From assembly GCA_041907145.1 (NCBI GenBank), contig JAYRHW010000188.1:1-47834 (forward strand): a DNA stretch of 47,834 bases, written 5' to 3'. How positions within the stretch are numbered: the stretch's first letter is position 1; every line of letters starts with the position of its first letter. The notes under the pieces are model-generated. The model was not told the DNA's origin. It did no database searches and was given only the letters and a program-made list of their open reading frames with translations. The position numbers and the translations under genes were made by a program. The stretch is from JAFLCA01 sp041907145. GTDB lineage: Bacteria; Bdellovibrionota_C; UBA2361; JAFLCA01. Positions 8,102 to 17,228 of this stretch are shown piece by piece.

Positions 8102-9139
8102 ATGATTTTTGACTCCTTGTTTGGTCTCTTCTCGAATGATCTGGCCATCGACTTGGGAACTGCGAATACCCTGATCTATGTGAAGGGCCAAGGAGTGGTC
8201 TGCAATGAGCCCTCAGTTGTGGCAGTGCAGAATGATAGCTCGACCGGACGTCGGAAGGTCGTAGCAGTCGGGGCAGAGGCGAAGAGCATGCTTGGTCGCA
8301 CCCCCGATAGCATTACGGCAATTCGTCCGATGAAGGACGGCGTCATCGCTGATTTTGAAATTACTGAAGAGATGCTTCGTCGTCTGATACGGAAGGCGAA
8401 TTCACGCGGGTCGCTGGTGCGTCCCCGCATCATCATCAGCGTTCCACACGGTATTACGGAAGTCGAAAAGCGCGCCGTTAAGGAGTCGGCGGAGTCTGCT
8501 GGTGCTCGGGAAGTTTATCTGATTGAGGAGCCGATGGCAGCCGCCATTGGTGCCGGGCTTCCTATTACCGAGGCATGCGGGAGCATGATCCTCGACATCG
8601 GTGGCGGTACTACCGAGGTAGCCGTGATTTCCTTGAAGGGTATCGTGTATTCCCGCTCGGTGCGCGTCGGCGGCGATAAGATGGACGAGGCCATTTCGAA
8701 CTATGTGCGTCGCCGCTATAGCGTCCTGATTGGCGAGCGCACCGCTGAGCAGATTAAGATTGCGGTGGGGGCTGCATTGCCGACTGGCGAGCGTCTGACT
8801 ATCGAAGTGAAGGGGCGTGATTTGGTGCTCGGTGTTCCGAAGGCCATCACGGTTTCCGAGGAGGAAATTCGTGAGGCTCTATTCGAACCCATCAATCAGA
8901 TTTTGGAAGTGGTGCGAGTAGCGCTAGAAAAGACACCGCCCGAACTGTCGTCTGACATTGTCGAACGCGGAATCACCTTAGCCGGTGGCGGCGCGCTGCT
9001 CAGGAATTTTGATCAGCTTCTTTCCCGTGAGACGGGCCTCCCGGTGGTTCTCGTTGACGATCCGCTTTCGGCAGTTGTCGTCGGATCGGGCGCAGTCCTC
9101 GATCAGCTTGACCTCTTGAAGGATGTCGTTCTCAATTAG
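8102..9139 (+). CDS. mreB: Rod shape-determining actin homologue MreB
   Basis: This 345-residue bacterial actin forms membrane-bound filaments that orient lateral wall synthesis. The sequence starts with the short hydrophobic N-terminus (MIFDSLFGLFSND) used for membrane attachment. It carries phosphate-1 AIDLGTANTLIY, the PMKDGVIADF stretch, IISVPHGITEVEKRAV, IEEPMAAAIGAG, phosphate-2 ILDIGGGTTEVAVIS and the adenosine motif GITLAGGGALL. Length is normal for the family. It heads the mreBCD-mrdA-rodA cluster; mreC follows after 153 bases, so mreC may have an extra promoter. A long untranslated stretch (7913-8101) with an AT-rich inverted repeat lies upstream. Confidence 0.98.
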   Translation: MIFDSLFGLFSNDLAIDLGTANTLIYVKGQGVVCNEPSVVAVQNDSSTGRRKVVAVGAEAKSMLGRTPDSITAIRPMKDGVIADFEITEEMLRRLIRKANSRGSLVRPRIIISVPHGITEVEKRAVKESAESAGAREVYLIEEPMAAAIGAGLPITEACGSMILDIGGGTTEVAVISLKGIVYSRSVRVGGDKMDEAISNYVRRRYSVLIGERTAEQIKIAVGAALPTGERLTIEVKGRDLVLGVPKAITVSEEEIREALFEPINQILEVVRVALEKTPPELSSDIVERGITLAGGGALLRNFDQLLSRETGLPVVLVDDPLSAVVVGSGAVLDQLDLLKDVVLN

Positions 9140-9292
9140 CGTAGCCGCACCAGCGGGTTGTATTGCGGGAGTCTCACGAAAATGATGACTCTGCGTCCAC
9201 ACCTGTGGTTAATTACCGTGCTGGGCGTCCCGCATCGGAATTGGGGGCTAACTTTCATCCCCGAAACGCTCAGGTTAGAATGATTCCTCCCT

Positions 9293-10132
9293 ATGGGTCG
9301 AGCGGTCGATAATCCAATTCGTATAGGCGGCATTTCCTTGCTGCTCTTCTGCTTTTCGCTGTTTCTTACCTCGTACTCATCCAAGAACCCTGCCGTCGCC
9401 GGTGTAGGCTCGGCGGTAGTTCAGCAGATCCTGCATCCATTTCAAGTGGTGACGCGCTCTGTTTATTCTTCCGTTGCCGGTATCTGGTACGGCTACGTAG
9501 CTCTCGTGCATACCGAGCGGGATAATAAGCAGTTCAAGGCTCGGCTCGAGTCCCTCGAAGCTCAAAATGCCAGACTGCAGGAGCTTTCCCACGAAAACGA
9601 TCGCCTTCGTGGGCTTATGAAGATGAGCTCGGAGAATAACGTGCCGGTTTCCGTCGTTGCGAATGTGATCGGGTACGATGCCTCGAATTGGGTGAAATCC
9701 ATTTCGATCGATAAAGGGAGCAGCGACGGCGTGCAGCGGGGACAACCCGTCATCGGTGCTGCCGGTGTCGTCGGTCAAGTAATTGCAGCCGCTCCAAAGA
9801 GTTCGCGCGTGCTTTTGCTTACGGATCATGCAAGCGGGGTCGATGCCATAATCCAGAGCAGTCGGGCTCGCGGCGTAGTCGAAGGATTGGGAGGGTCGGT
9901 TTGCCGTTGGCGGTTCGTACTCGCAGCAGATGAAGTTAAGATTGGCGATAAGGTTATTACCTCAGGAGCAGATGGAATCTATCCGAAGGGACTGCTGCTT
10001 GGCGTTGTTTCGGACGTAGATGAGAATAGCAAGGGACTCTTTCAGTCTGTCGAAATCGATCCCGCCGAGGATTTCTTGAAGTTGGAGACCGTGCTGGTGC
10101 TTACCGGAAAGCAGGGGGAGGGTAAGTCATGA
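9293..10132 (+). CDS. mreC: Rod shape-determining protein MreC
   Basis: This 279-residue bitopic inner-membrane protein has one N-terminal transmembrane segment (about residues 10-27), a coiled coil rich in Glu/Leu (about 75-110, including LESLEAQNARLQELSHEND) and the periplasmic beta-barrel domain with GSSDGVQRGQPVIGAAGVVGQ (in part) and SGADGIYPKGLLLG. MreC connects MreB/MreD with PBP2 and RodA. No clear Shine-Dalgarno precedes ATG 9293. A weak TTTCAT-N17-TAGAAT pair at 9253-9281 could start a nearly leaderless transcript. The stop overlaps the mreD start by 4 bases (ATGA). Confidence 0.96.
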   Translation: MGRAVDNPIRIGGISLLLFCFSLFLTSYSSKNPAVAGVGSAVVQQILHPFQVVTRSVYSSVAGIWYGYVALVHTERDNKQFKARLESLEAQNARLQELSHENDRLRGLMKMSSENNVPVSVVANVIGYDASNWVKSISIDKGSSDGVQRGQPVIGAAGVVGQVIAAAPKSSRVLLLTDHASGVDAIIQSSRARGVVEGLGGSVCRWRFVLAADEVKIGDKVITSGADGIYPKGLLLGVVSDVDENSKGLFQSVEIDPAEDFLKLETVLVLTGKQGEGKS

Positions 10133-10644
10133 GTCTCGTGCGCTCGGCGCTCTTAACCTTTGCCTTTGGACTACTATCCGTGCTCATTCAGGGAACTGTA
10201 ATTAAGGCGCTTTTCCCCGGCATCATCGTTCCCGGACTTGCACTCATACTCGTTGTCTTTCTGGCCTTCTATAATACGTCGGTGTTCGGAGCGGCTTTGG
10301 CCTTCGCGCTCGGCTTAGAACTTGACCTTTGCTCTGGGTTGCTTTTGGGGCCGTGGGCTGGGGCATTTGTAGCGGCATACGGGGTAGTGGCGCTGCTTTC
10401 TCCGCGCATATTCGTTGAATCTCCCGTAGCTATCATGCTGACCGTTTTCTTTGCTTCGCTTCTCGCGAGTTTCGCGTATCTCGTGGTGATTGCACAGGTG
10501 CAGCACGTAGAAATGGGATTTTCCGCAGGCATGTTCTTGGAGGCGCTGCTTACGGCGCTTGTTTGCGTTCCCGTTATCGGCCTATTTCGCCGCTGTTACC
10601 TTAGATCGTCGGCTTCGGGACGACGCCTCGGAGCGCACGCCTAA
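10129..10644 (+). CDS. mreD: Rod shape-determining protein MreD
   Basis: This 171-residue hydrophobic protein has about five transmembrane segments and a charge-poor interior (for example VFGAALAFALGLELDLCSG, GPWAGAFVAAYGVVALL), consistent with the MreD family, which is weakly conserved in sequence. The assignment rests on size, membrane topology and position between mreC (4-base overlap) and mrdA (1-base overlap). MreD is part of the membrane complex that couples MreB to wall synthases. Confidence 0.9.
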   Translation: MSLVRSALLTFAFGLLSVLIQGTVIKALFPGIIVPGLALILVVFLAFYNTSVFGAALAFALGLELDLCSGLLLGPWAGAFVAAYGVVALLSPRIFVESPVAIMLTVFFASLLASFAYLVVIAQVQHVEMGFSAGMFLEALLTALVCVPVIGLFRRCYLRSSASGRRLGAHA

Positions 10645-12515
10645 TGGCTGTCATGTCGTCCGACCGGCCCGTAATCAACGTCGCTTGGCGGGTAAACGTG
10701 GCGATTGGCGTGGTATGTGCCGCGTTTTTCGTGATTGTCTTGCGCCTTTGGTACTTGCAAGTTCTGCATGGCGAGCAATTCCGCGAGCAAAGCGAAAACA
10801 ATCGGTTAAGCACGGTTTATTCACCCGCTCCGCGCGGCATCATTTACGATCGAAATGGCAAGGCGCTCGTCGGTAATCGCCCGTCCTTCAACGTCGAGTT
10901 GGTGGAAGAGGACAGTCCCAATCCCAAGGAGACAATAAAGCGAGTCGCTGAAATTGTCGGCGTATCGCCCGAGGATCTCACAGCTCGGCCGCTTTCGAGC
11001 AAGCGCCGCCGATTCGAGCCGCGGTTACTATTGCGCGATGTGTCGCGCGATACCCTGGCTTTGGTCGTAGCGCATCGCTATGAACTGCCCGGAGTCATTA
11101 TCAATGTAGAGCCTGCTCGCGAATATCCCTACGGTGAATTTGCTTCGCACGTGCTCGGATACATTCGTGAGATTACGAGAACGCAGCTTGATAGCTCCAG
11201 CTACACCGGCTATCGGCAAGGAGATCTGGTAGGGCAGTTCGGGTTGGAGTCAAAGTGGGAAAAGTACCTGCAGGGAAGGCGCGGCGTGCAGCTTGTCATC
11301 GTGAACGCCATGGGAACCCGCATCGGAGAATCCTCCTTCGAGCCGGAGGAAAGTGGACACGATCTCACGCTTACCTTGGACTTCGACGTCCAGCACGCTG
11401 CCGATGAGGCTCTGCGCGGCAAACGCGGCGCTATCGTGGCGATGGATGCCAACACTGGTGAAATTTTAGGGCTCTCGTCGAGTCCCTCATTTGATCCGAA
11501 TCTCTTCACCAAAGAATTGTCATCGGCTCAGTGGCGAGCCCTTACCGGCGGACATGAGAAGCGCATGAACAATCGAGCGGTCCAGGGTGTGTATCCTCCC
11601 GGCTCGGTATTCAAGGTATTTATGGCGGCGGCAGCTCTTGCCGAAGGCGTGGTCAGCAAGGACGAGCGCATTAATTGTCCCGGTTATCTGCAGTTTGGTT
11701 CGAGGAACTATCACTGTCACAAGAAGTCAGGGCATGGCGCGGTCGATCTGCACTCGGCGCTCGTGCAGTCCTGTGACGTCTATTTTTACACTGTCGGACA
11801 GCGACTCGGAATCGATCGAATTCACGAATACGCCGCTAAGTTTGGACTTGGAATGTCTACGAAGCTCGAACTTGCTGACGAGGCGCGCGGCCTCATCCCG
11901 TCTTCGGAATGGAAGCGTCGAGCTTTCAAGGATCCTGGCGAGCAGAAGTGGTATCCGGGCGAGACGCTCTCCGTAGTCATCGGGCAAGGCGCGGTCACTA
12001 CGACACCGTTGCAAATTACCAGAGCCTTGGCAGCCTTGGTAAATGGCGGGCATGTGATGAAGCCATACCTGGTGAAAATGATCGGCTCAGTGGGGGCTGC
12101 ATATCACGATGATAAGTTCAGCCCGCAGGTTGAATCAGAACTGGATATTCCAAGCCCCGTGCTTAAAGTAGTTCGCGAGGCCTTGGTGGGAGTAGTCAAT
12201 GAGGAGCGAGGTACGGGCAAGCGCGCGCGTCTCGACAAGAACAGCGGAATTCTCGTGGGGGGGAAAACCGGGACGGCGCAGGTCGTATCCCTGGATTTGG
12301 GGACCTCGGGGCAGCATAACGACCATGCTTGGTTTGCGGGGTATGCTCCGGCGGACAATCCAAAAATCGTGGTTACTGCCTTAGTTGAAAACGGCGGCCA
12401 CGGCGGCGAGGCGGCTGCTCCGCTCGTTCGCCAGGTGCTGGAAGCCTACTTTAAAATCGGCAAGGAGCTGAAAGCTGATGCCGGTGCGGCACCTGCTGAA
12501 GATGAAAGGGATTAA
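10644..12515 (+). CDS. mrdA: Peptidoglycan D,D-transpeptidase PBP2 of the elongasome
   Basis: This 623-residue class B PBP has an N-terminal transmembrane anchor (about residues 16-38), a PBP dimerisation region with RGIIYDRNGKALVGN and NVEPAREYPYGEFASHVLGY (part), and a transpeptidase domain with active-site SVFK (Ser321), SCD at 376-378 (PBP2 enzymes typically have S-x-D here) and KTGT at Lys541. It cross-links strands made by RodA during cylindrical growth. ATG 10644 overlaps the mreD stop by one base; ATG 10653 is an alternative. rodA follows after 15 bases. Confidence 0.97.
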   Translation: MAVMSSDRPVINVAWRVNVAIGVVCAAFFVIVLRLWYLQVLHGEQFREQSENNRLSTVYSPAPRGIIYDRNGKALVGNRPSFNVELVEEDSPNPKETIKRVAEIVGVSPEDLTARPLSSKRRRFEPRLLLRDVSRDTLALVVAHRYELPGVIINVEPAREYPYGEFASHVLGYIREITRTQLDSSSYTGYRQGDLVGQFGLESKWEKYLQGRRGVQLVIVNAMGTRIGESSFEPEESGHDLTLTLDFDVQHAADEALRGKRGAIVAMDANTGEILGLSSSPSFDPNLFTKELSSAQWRALTGGHEKRMNNRAVQGVYPPGSVFKVFMAAAALAEGVVSKDERINCPGYLQFGSRNYHCHKKSGHGAVDLHSALVQSCDVYFYTVGQRLGIDRIHEYAAKFGLGMSTKLELADEARGLIPSSEWKRRAFKDPGEQKWYPGETLSVVIGQGAVTTTPLQITRALAALVNGGHVMKPYLVKMIGSVGAAYHDDKFSPQVESELDIPSPVLKVVREALVGVVNEERGTGKRARLDKNSGILVGGKTGTAQVVSLDLGTSGQHNDHAWFAGYAPADNPKIVVTALVENGGHGGEAAAPLVRQVLEAYFKIGKELKADAGAAPAEDERD

Positions 12516-12530
12516 CGTGGAAATACGGCG

Positions 12531-13679
12531 ATGCTGATCGACCGAAGGTTACTTTCGCAGTTTGATTGGGTGCTTCTGGGCCTTGGATTTCTTATTCCAC
12601 TGATGGGCTTGGTGGTGCTGTACAGCGCCGGCTACGATCCGGATGCCAGTCAGCACTTTTTGAGTTGGCTGCCATTTTCAGTAAAGAGCATTGCTTTCGA
12701 GAAGCAAGCCCTCTTTCTCCTCATGGGCTCAGTGGCGCTCTTAGTGGGGTTGAGCGTTCCACCCCAATTAGTCGCCCGATACGCCTATGTCCTGTACGTG
12801 GGGTGCTTGTTGGCGCTGGGCGCAGTTTTGCTTATTGGCGTCGTTTCAAATGGATCTCGACGCTGGATCGATTTGGGCGTTGTGAACTTGCAGCCAGCGG
12901 AGACCATGAAGCTCGGATTGATTTTCGCTCTGGCGCGGTATCTCAGCAAAAATCCTCCGAAGCCGGGGGGATATCGCTTCTTACAGCTTTTTATTCCATT
13001 TGGCATGATTGCGATTCCGATGGCGATGATAGTCGATCAGCCCGACCTGGGCTCGGCGCTTTCGCTTGGCGCAATCGGTTTTGCCATGGTGCTGTTCGTG
13101 GGAGTACATGCCCGATCTCTTCTCTTCATGGCGTTGGTTGTACTGGCTTCGCTATATCCAGCCTGGCACGCGCTTCATCCCTACCAGCAGCGACGTGTAG
13201 AGATCTTATTCAACCCGAATATGGATCCTAAAGGCAGCGGATACCATATTATCCAGTCGAAGATCGCCGTGGGATCGGGAGAGACCTTTGGTAAGGGATA
13301 CATGCGGGGAACCCAGACGCAACTCGAGTTCTTGCCGGAACATACGACAGACTTCATATTTTCGGTCCTTGCCGAGGAATGGGGCTTTGTCGGCTGCATC
13401 GTCGTGCTCACGGTGTACCTGGCTTTCTTCTACCGAATTTTACGTACGGTCGGGCGCAGTAAAGAGCTTTTTCCAGCTTTAGTGGTCTTTGGTATCGGTT
13501 TTTGGTTCTTCTTCCATGTATCTACGAATGTGGGGATGGTAGTGGGCATTCTGCCGGTAGTTGGTATTCCCTTACCGCTTTTTAGCTATGGCGGATCAGC
13601 AGTTTTGTCCGGCATGTTGGCCATCGGTCTAATTCTCGGATTTGGAATGAGACGCTTGCATTACACTGGTAAAGGTTAA
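12531..13679 (+). CDS. rodA: SEDS peptidoglycan glycosyltransferase RodA
   Basis: This 382-residue polytopic protein is the elongasome SEDS polymerase that extends glycan strands from lipid II. Recognisable SEDS segments are GSRRWIDLG, LQPAETMKLG, MIVDQPDLGSAL with the catalytic Asp region, GSGYHIIQSKIAVGSG, FLPEHTTDFIFSVLAEEWGF and the C-terminal GIPLPLFSYGGSA signature. The Phe-Ser-Tyr-Gly-Gly-Ser string is near diagnostic. It is paired with mrdA as expected, with a further secreted gene 18 bases downstream. Confidence 0.97.
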   Translation: MLIDRRLLSQFDWVLLGLGFLIPLMGLVVLYSAGYDPDASQHFLSWLPFSVKSIAFEKQALFLLMGSVALLVGLSVPPQLVARYAYVLYVGCLLALGAVLLIGVVSNGSRRWIDLGVVNLQPAETMKLGLIFALARYLSKNPPKPGGYRFLQLFIPFGMIAIPMAMIVDQPDLGSALSLGAIGFAMVLFVGVHARSLLFMALVVLASLYPAWHALHPYQQRRVEILFNPNMDPKGSGYHIIQSKIAVGSGETFGKGYMRGTQTQLEFLPEHTTDFIFSVLAEEWGFVGCIVVLTVYLAFFYRILRTVGRSKELFPALVVFGIGFWFFFHVSTNVGMVVGILPVVGIPLPLFSYGGSAVLSGMLAIGLILGFGMRRLHYTGKG

Positions 13680-13697
13680 ACACTAGTTTCCATCACT

Positions 13698-14762
13698 ATG
13701 AGACGCTCATTCTCCTTAGTTTTACGTCTGACCTGCCTCCTTGCCTTGGCACCCGGCCATCTTTGGGCTGCTGATGCAGCTAAATATCCTCCTCACTTCA
13801 AGCCAGAACCGATTGCAGCGTCCTTGCGTGACGCATTTTACGAAGCATTCATCGGAGGCAAGGCGGTTTCCGCAGCTCCTGAAGTGCCCGATGATAAGCA
13901 AGCGGATCCAAAACTGAAGGATGTTTGGCTTGGCAACAAGCCCGAGCTTTCTGCCACCATGGACTCCGTCGAGGTCGAATTTCGACCTATCGACGATCCT
14001 GCCAATGCGGGCGGGCAAGCATTCGTCCTGACTTTTCTCTTTAAGTTCGATTATGATGGTGCGAGACAGATAGTCGTTCGTACTTCAAAGCCCGGGTCAT
14101 CGCTGTATGAAGGTGGAATTATATTTCGCCTCGTGGGTCCGAAGGTACGAAAGGCCGTTCTTCGCGGACAGCGCGGGACTCATGTGCTTCTCGGAACACC
14201 TGAATCTCTTCAAGACGGCATCTATGGAATTCTCGCCTGCCCCCTGACGGTAGTAGCCCCCACTCGGAATGAGGCGGGCGAGATGCAGGCCGTTGCACCG
14301 ATTCGCTATCGCCCCTTCGCAGTGCGCATGAATGGACTCGAGGGAATGGTAGAGGGGACGGCCCTGAGTGGAGTTCGACCAGGCATGGCGAGAGCAAATA
14401 TTGCTACGAGTCCGGGTCTTGCCAACGAGGGTCTCCACTTTGATGAAACATTCTCTAAAGATCCGCATGTGCAGGTGCGCTACCAGGGGGCTCCAAACTC
14501 GGAGTTTTTGCCGGTCGAGGAAGGCGGCAGGCTTGTTGAAGGAATGAAGCTGCAGCTCGAGCTGCAGACAAATGCTGGATATACACGGGAAACAGAGTTG
14601 GTCGAATTGCTCGAGGTAGCACCGGTTGAGCGGCAGCTCGAGTTCGGCGCCGTTCTGCAGGGCAAGGAAATGCGCGCTGATAACACTCAGTGCTACTCAG
14701 TACTGCGAAGTAGTCAAATCAGAAATATGTATTCCCGTTCTGAGTTCGTCATTCCGCGATGA
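13698..14762 (+). CDS. Secreted protein of unknown function, last gene of the rod operon
   Basis: This 354-residue protein has a clear Sec signal peptide (basic MRRSFSLVLR, hydrophobic core, cleavage near LWA-ADAA at about residue 25). The mature part is soluble, rich in beta-strand-like alternation (VRTSKPGSSLYEGGIIFRLV, HVLLGTPESLQDGIYGILAC, in part), with only two Cys. No domain was recognised. It starts 18 bases after rodA on the same strand, so it is likely co-transcribed and may act in the periplasm on cell shape or wall growth. That is inference from position only. Its stop is separated by one base from the convergent gene. Confidence 0.8.
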   Translation: MRRSFSLVLRLTCLLALAPGHLWAADAAKYPPHFKPEPIAASLRDAFYEAFIGGKAVSAAPEVPDDKQADPKLKDVWLGNKPELSATMDSVEVEFRPIDDPANAGGQAFVLTFLFKFDYDGARQIVVRTSKPGSSLYEGGIIFRLVGPKVRKAVLRGQRGTHVLLGTPESLQDGIYGILACPLTVVAPTRNEAGEMQAVAPIRYRPFAVRMNGLEGMVEGTALSGVRPGMARANIATSPGLANEGLHFDETFSKDPHVQVRYQGAPNSEFLPVEEGGRLVEGMKLQLELQTNAGYTRETELVELLEVAPVERQLEFGAVLQGKEMRADNTQCYSVLRSSQIRNMYSRSEFVIPR

Positions 14763-14763
14763 C

Positions 14764-15489
14764 CTATTGCGATAGCGTCATGGTTCCCTGGGCGAGCTGA
14801 GTTCCACCCAAAAAGTAAGAATGGAATGTGCCGGTAAATCCTCCGCTCGCATAGGTTGCATCGAGTGTGGCGCGCTGCAGATCTGCGCGGCCGGGGATTA
14901 GAGTCTCTTCGATTTGAAGCCCGCCGTTCGAGGTGATCGTAATATCAAGATCACCGATCGAGGTTCCTGTCTTCGTGAAGTGAATCGGGAATGCCACGCC
15001 GCCGACCGTGGCGTCAAATTCAACGGGGGCTGGGGTTAGTGAACCGAACATTTGGCCGCCAATATTGATGCTCACGGACAGAATTTTCCCCGTTAGGGAG
15101 AAGTTCGCTGAAATGGCGCCTGAGGTTGAGAAGGTGGTGTTATTCCAAGTCCCACTCGGATAGGAGACTGCCATATTTTGAATCACTTTCGGCACAAGGG
15201 TTCCAGCGCCGCAGCTCTTTACGAGGGTGAGGGTATTTCTCAGCGAGCTAAGCTTGGATGAGAGCTTGTGAGCTGCGCTGCTGCCGCTTCTAGCGCGCTT
15301 CAGGGCAGCGCGGGTGCTCGTGATAGATGAGGACAACGCGGTTTTGGCCGCGCTGAGCTTGATGCCCTTGCCGTTGAGTTTTAGCGCTTTGCCGTTGCAA
15401 GAGTACTTATTGCCCAGAGATTCAGCAGCAAAGGAGGGGGTTGCGAGGCAACTCGAGGCGGCAAGAAAAATTAGAATAAATCTCCTCAT
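14764..15489 (-). CDS. Secreted protein of unknown function (241 residues)
   Basis: A signal peptide (MRRFILIFLAASSCLA, cleavage near SFA-AES) is followed by a Lys/Ser/Ala-rich helical stretch (about residues 35-85, probably coiled coil) bounded by Cys near 31 and 90. The C-terminal domain is rich in Thr, Gly and Ser and looks like an all-beta sheet (SGAISANFSLTGKILSVSIN, part). ATG 15489 is chosen over ATG 15501 because the signal peptide begins there and a GGTGGGG stretch precedes it. No homologue is recognised. It is convergent with the rod-operon tail gene. Confidence 0.7.
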   Translation of the reverse strand: MRRFILIFLAASSCLATPSFAAESLGNKYSCNGKALKLNGKGIKLSAAKTALSSSITSTRAALKRARSGSSAAHKLSSKLSSLRNTLTLVKSCGAGTLVPKVIQNMAVSYPSGTWNNTTFSTSGAISANFSLTGKILSVSINIGGQMFGSLTPAPVEFDATVGGVAFPIHFTKTGTSIGDLDITITSNGGLQIEETLIPGRADLQRATLDATYASGGFTGTFHSYFLGGTQLAQGTMTLSQ

Positions 15490-15608
15490 ATCCCCACCCA
15501 TCGAAGGTTAATTTGGCTGCACCATAGCCAGCATGGGACTTAATTTCAACTGAATTTATCGGGTTTGCGACCTCGGGGGCACTCGTATAAGCCGGCTATC
15601 GACGCCAG

Positions 15609-15636
15609 TTTACTAAGGAGGGGATTTGCATATACA
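15609..15636 (+). promoter_or_regulatory. Putative sigma-70 promoter of guaB
   Basis: TTTACT (15609-15614) and TATACA (15631-15636) are separated by 16 bases, each matching about four of six consensus bases. Transcription would begin near 15643, giving a leader of about 60 bases. No purine riboswitch was recognised. Confidence 0.35.
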
Positions 15637-15705
15637 CTGCCACCCAATCTTAAAACGTCTGGGATCGAGCATTTGGGTTAGTACCCTCCAGGAGGACTCT
15701 ATTCA

Positions 15706-17214
15706 GTGGCAACCATAATTGATGATATTTCCCGAACCTTCCAAGAATACCTCCTGCTGCCCGGTCTCACGAAGAAAAATCACACTCCCTCCAATGTAAG
15801 TTTGCAGGCCCCAATCCAGCGCTATGGCAAAAAGTCCGGACCGCGGGCCTGTCTCAATGTTCCCTTTGTGTCGGCTGCTATGCAGTCCGTAGCAGGACCT
15901 GACTTGGCAATCGCGCTGGCCAGAAAGGGCGGATGCGCATTTATCTTTTGCTCGCAGTCGATAGAGGAACAGGCCTCGATGATTCGCCAGGTCAAGGAGC
16001 ACAAAGCAGGATTCGTGGAGTCGGATTCAAATCTTGCTCCCACGGCAACACTTCGTGAGGCGATCGATCTGACGAATAGGACGGGGCATTCGACGATTGC
16101 CATTACGAAGGATGGCGGGAGAAACACCAAGTTACTGGGAATCCTTACCAGTAAAGATTATTGGGAGTTCAAGGATGATCTCTCGAAGCCAATTAAGCAT
16201 TACTATACCCCGCTCGAGAAGCTCATTTTGGCCGAAGAAGGCATTAGCCTACAGGGCGCGACCGAGAAATTGTGGAAGAACAAGAAGGAATGTCTCCCGA
16301 TAATCGACAAAAAGGGGAATTTGAAATATCTGGTTTTTCGCCGCGACTATTTCGATCACAAGAGTAATCCGGACGAACTGACTGACGAAAAGAAGCGACT
16401 TTTCGTCGGCGGGGCGCTCAATACCCATGATTATAAAAAACGAGCTGCTGCGCTCGTCGATGCCGGCGTCGATTGCTTGTGCTTTGACTCGTCTGACGGA
16501 TACACCGAGTGGCAAACCGAGGCTTCGCGCTTCGTCCGCAAAGAATACGGAGATAGCATTATCCTCGGCGGAGGCAACGTCGTAACTGCTGATGGATTCC
16601 GTTACCTGGTTCAGGAAGCCAAAGTTGACTTCGTGAAAATTGGCATCGGCGGCGGCTCCATTTGCATAACCCGGGAACAAAAGGGGATTGGACGTGGACA
16701 AGCATCGGCGGTGCTTGAAGTGGCGGCCGAGCGCGACAAGTACTTCAAAGAGACGGGCACTTACATTCCCATTTGCTCCGATGGCGGGCTCAACAACGAT
16801 ACCCAAGTCATCATCGCTCTCGCCATGGGCGCGGACTTCGTCATGATGGGCAAGTACTTTGCCATGACCGATGAGAGTCCTACCGAGAAGGTCACCTATC
16901 AGGGGCGTGTCTACAAGCCGTACTGGGGCGAGGGGTCGAATCGAGCTCGAAATTGGCAGCGCTATAAGCAGGGCGATGGTCCGGGTTTGATTTTTGAGGA
17001 AGGCGTCGACGCCTATGTACCCTACAGCGGGCCCCTGGCTGAGAAGCTAGACGTCACCCTAGCTAAGATTCGCGCCACGATGTGCAATGTTGGCAGTCTG
17101 ACGCTGAAGGAGTTCCACGACAATGCGCGGCTCACCCGAGTTTCAGAAATGACCATTGTTGAGGGAGGCACATCCTCCGTTGAACGCTTCGATAGAGTCA
17201 GTCGGGACAGCTAA
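15706..17214 (+). CDS. guaB: IMP dehydrogenase, Tritrichomonas-type
   Basis: This 502-residue enzyme oxidises IMP to XMP with NAD, the committed step to GMP. The catalytic loop reads GIGGGSICITREQKGIGRGQ with Cys320. Most bacterial enzymes read GIGPGSICTTR; the form seen here is that of the protozoan Tritrichomonas foetus IMPDH (catalytic Cys319). The flap likewise reads YWGEGSNRARNWQRY with Arg419-Tyr420, corresponding to T. foetus Arg418-Tyr419. A CBS (Bateman) insert lies at about residues 105-220, and ICSDGGLNNDTQ and YVPYSGPL follow the T. foetus pattern from memory. GTG 15706 has GGAGG 10 bases upstream. It heads a tight run with a 134-residue gene, maf and yggS. guaA is not present. 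Confidence 0.96.
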   Translation: MATIIDDISRTFQEYLLLPGLTKKNHTPSNVSLQAPIQRYGKKSGPRACLNVPFVSAAMQSVAGPDLAIALARKGGCAFIFCSQSIEEQASMIRQVKEHKAGFVESDSNLAPTATLREAIDLTNRTGHSTIAITKDGGRNTKLLGILTSKDYWEFKDDLSKPIKHYYTPLEKLILAEEGISLQGATEKLWKNKKECLPIIDKKGNLKYLVFRRDYFDHKSNPDELTDEKKRLFVGGALNTHDYKKRAAALVDAGVDCLCFDSSDGYTEWQTEASRFVRKEYGDSIILGGGNVVTADGFRYLVQEAKVDFVKIGIGGGSICITREQKGIGRGQASAVLEVAAERDKYFKETGTYIPICSDGGLNNDTQVIIALAMGADFVMMGKYFAMTDESPTEKVTYQGRVYKPYWGEGSNRARNWQRYKQGDGPGLIFEEGVDAYVPYSGPLAEKLDVTLAKIRATMCNVGSLTLKEFHDNARLTRVSEMTIVEGGTSSVERFDRVSRDS

Positions 17215-17228
17215 TCAATACCTCAAAC

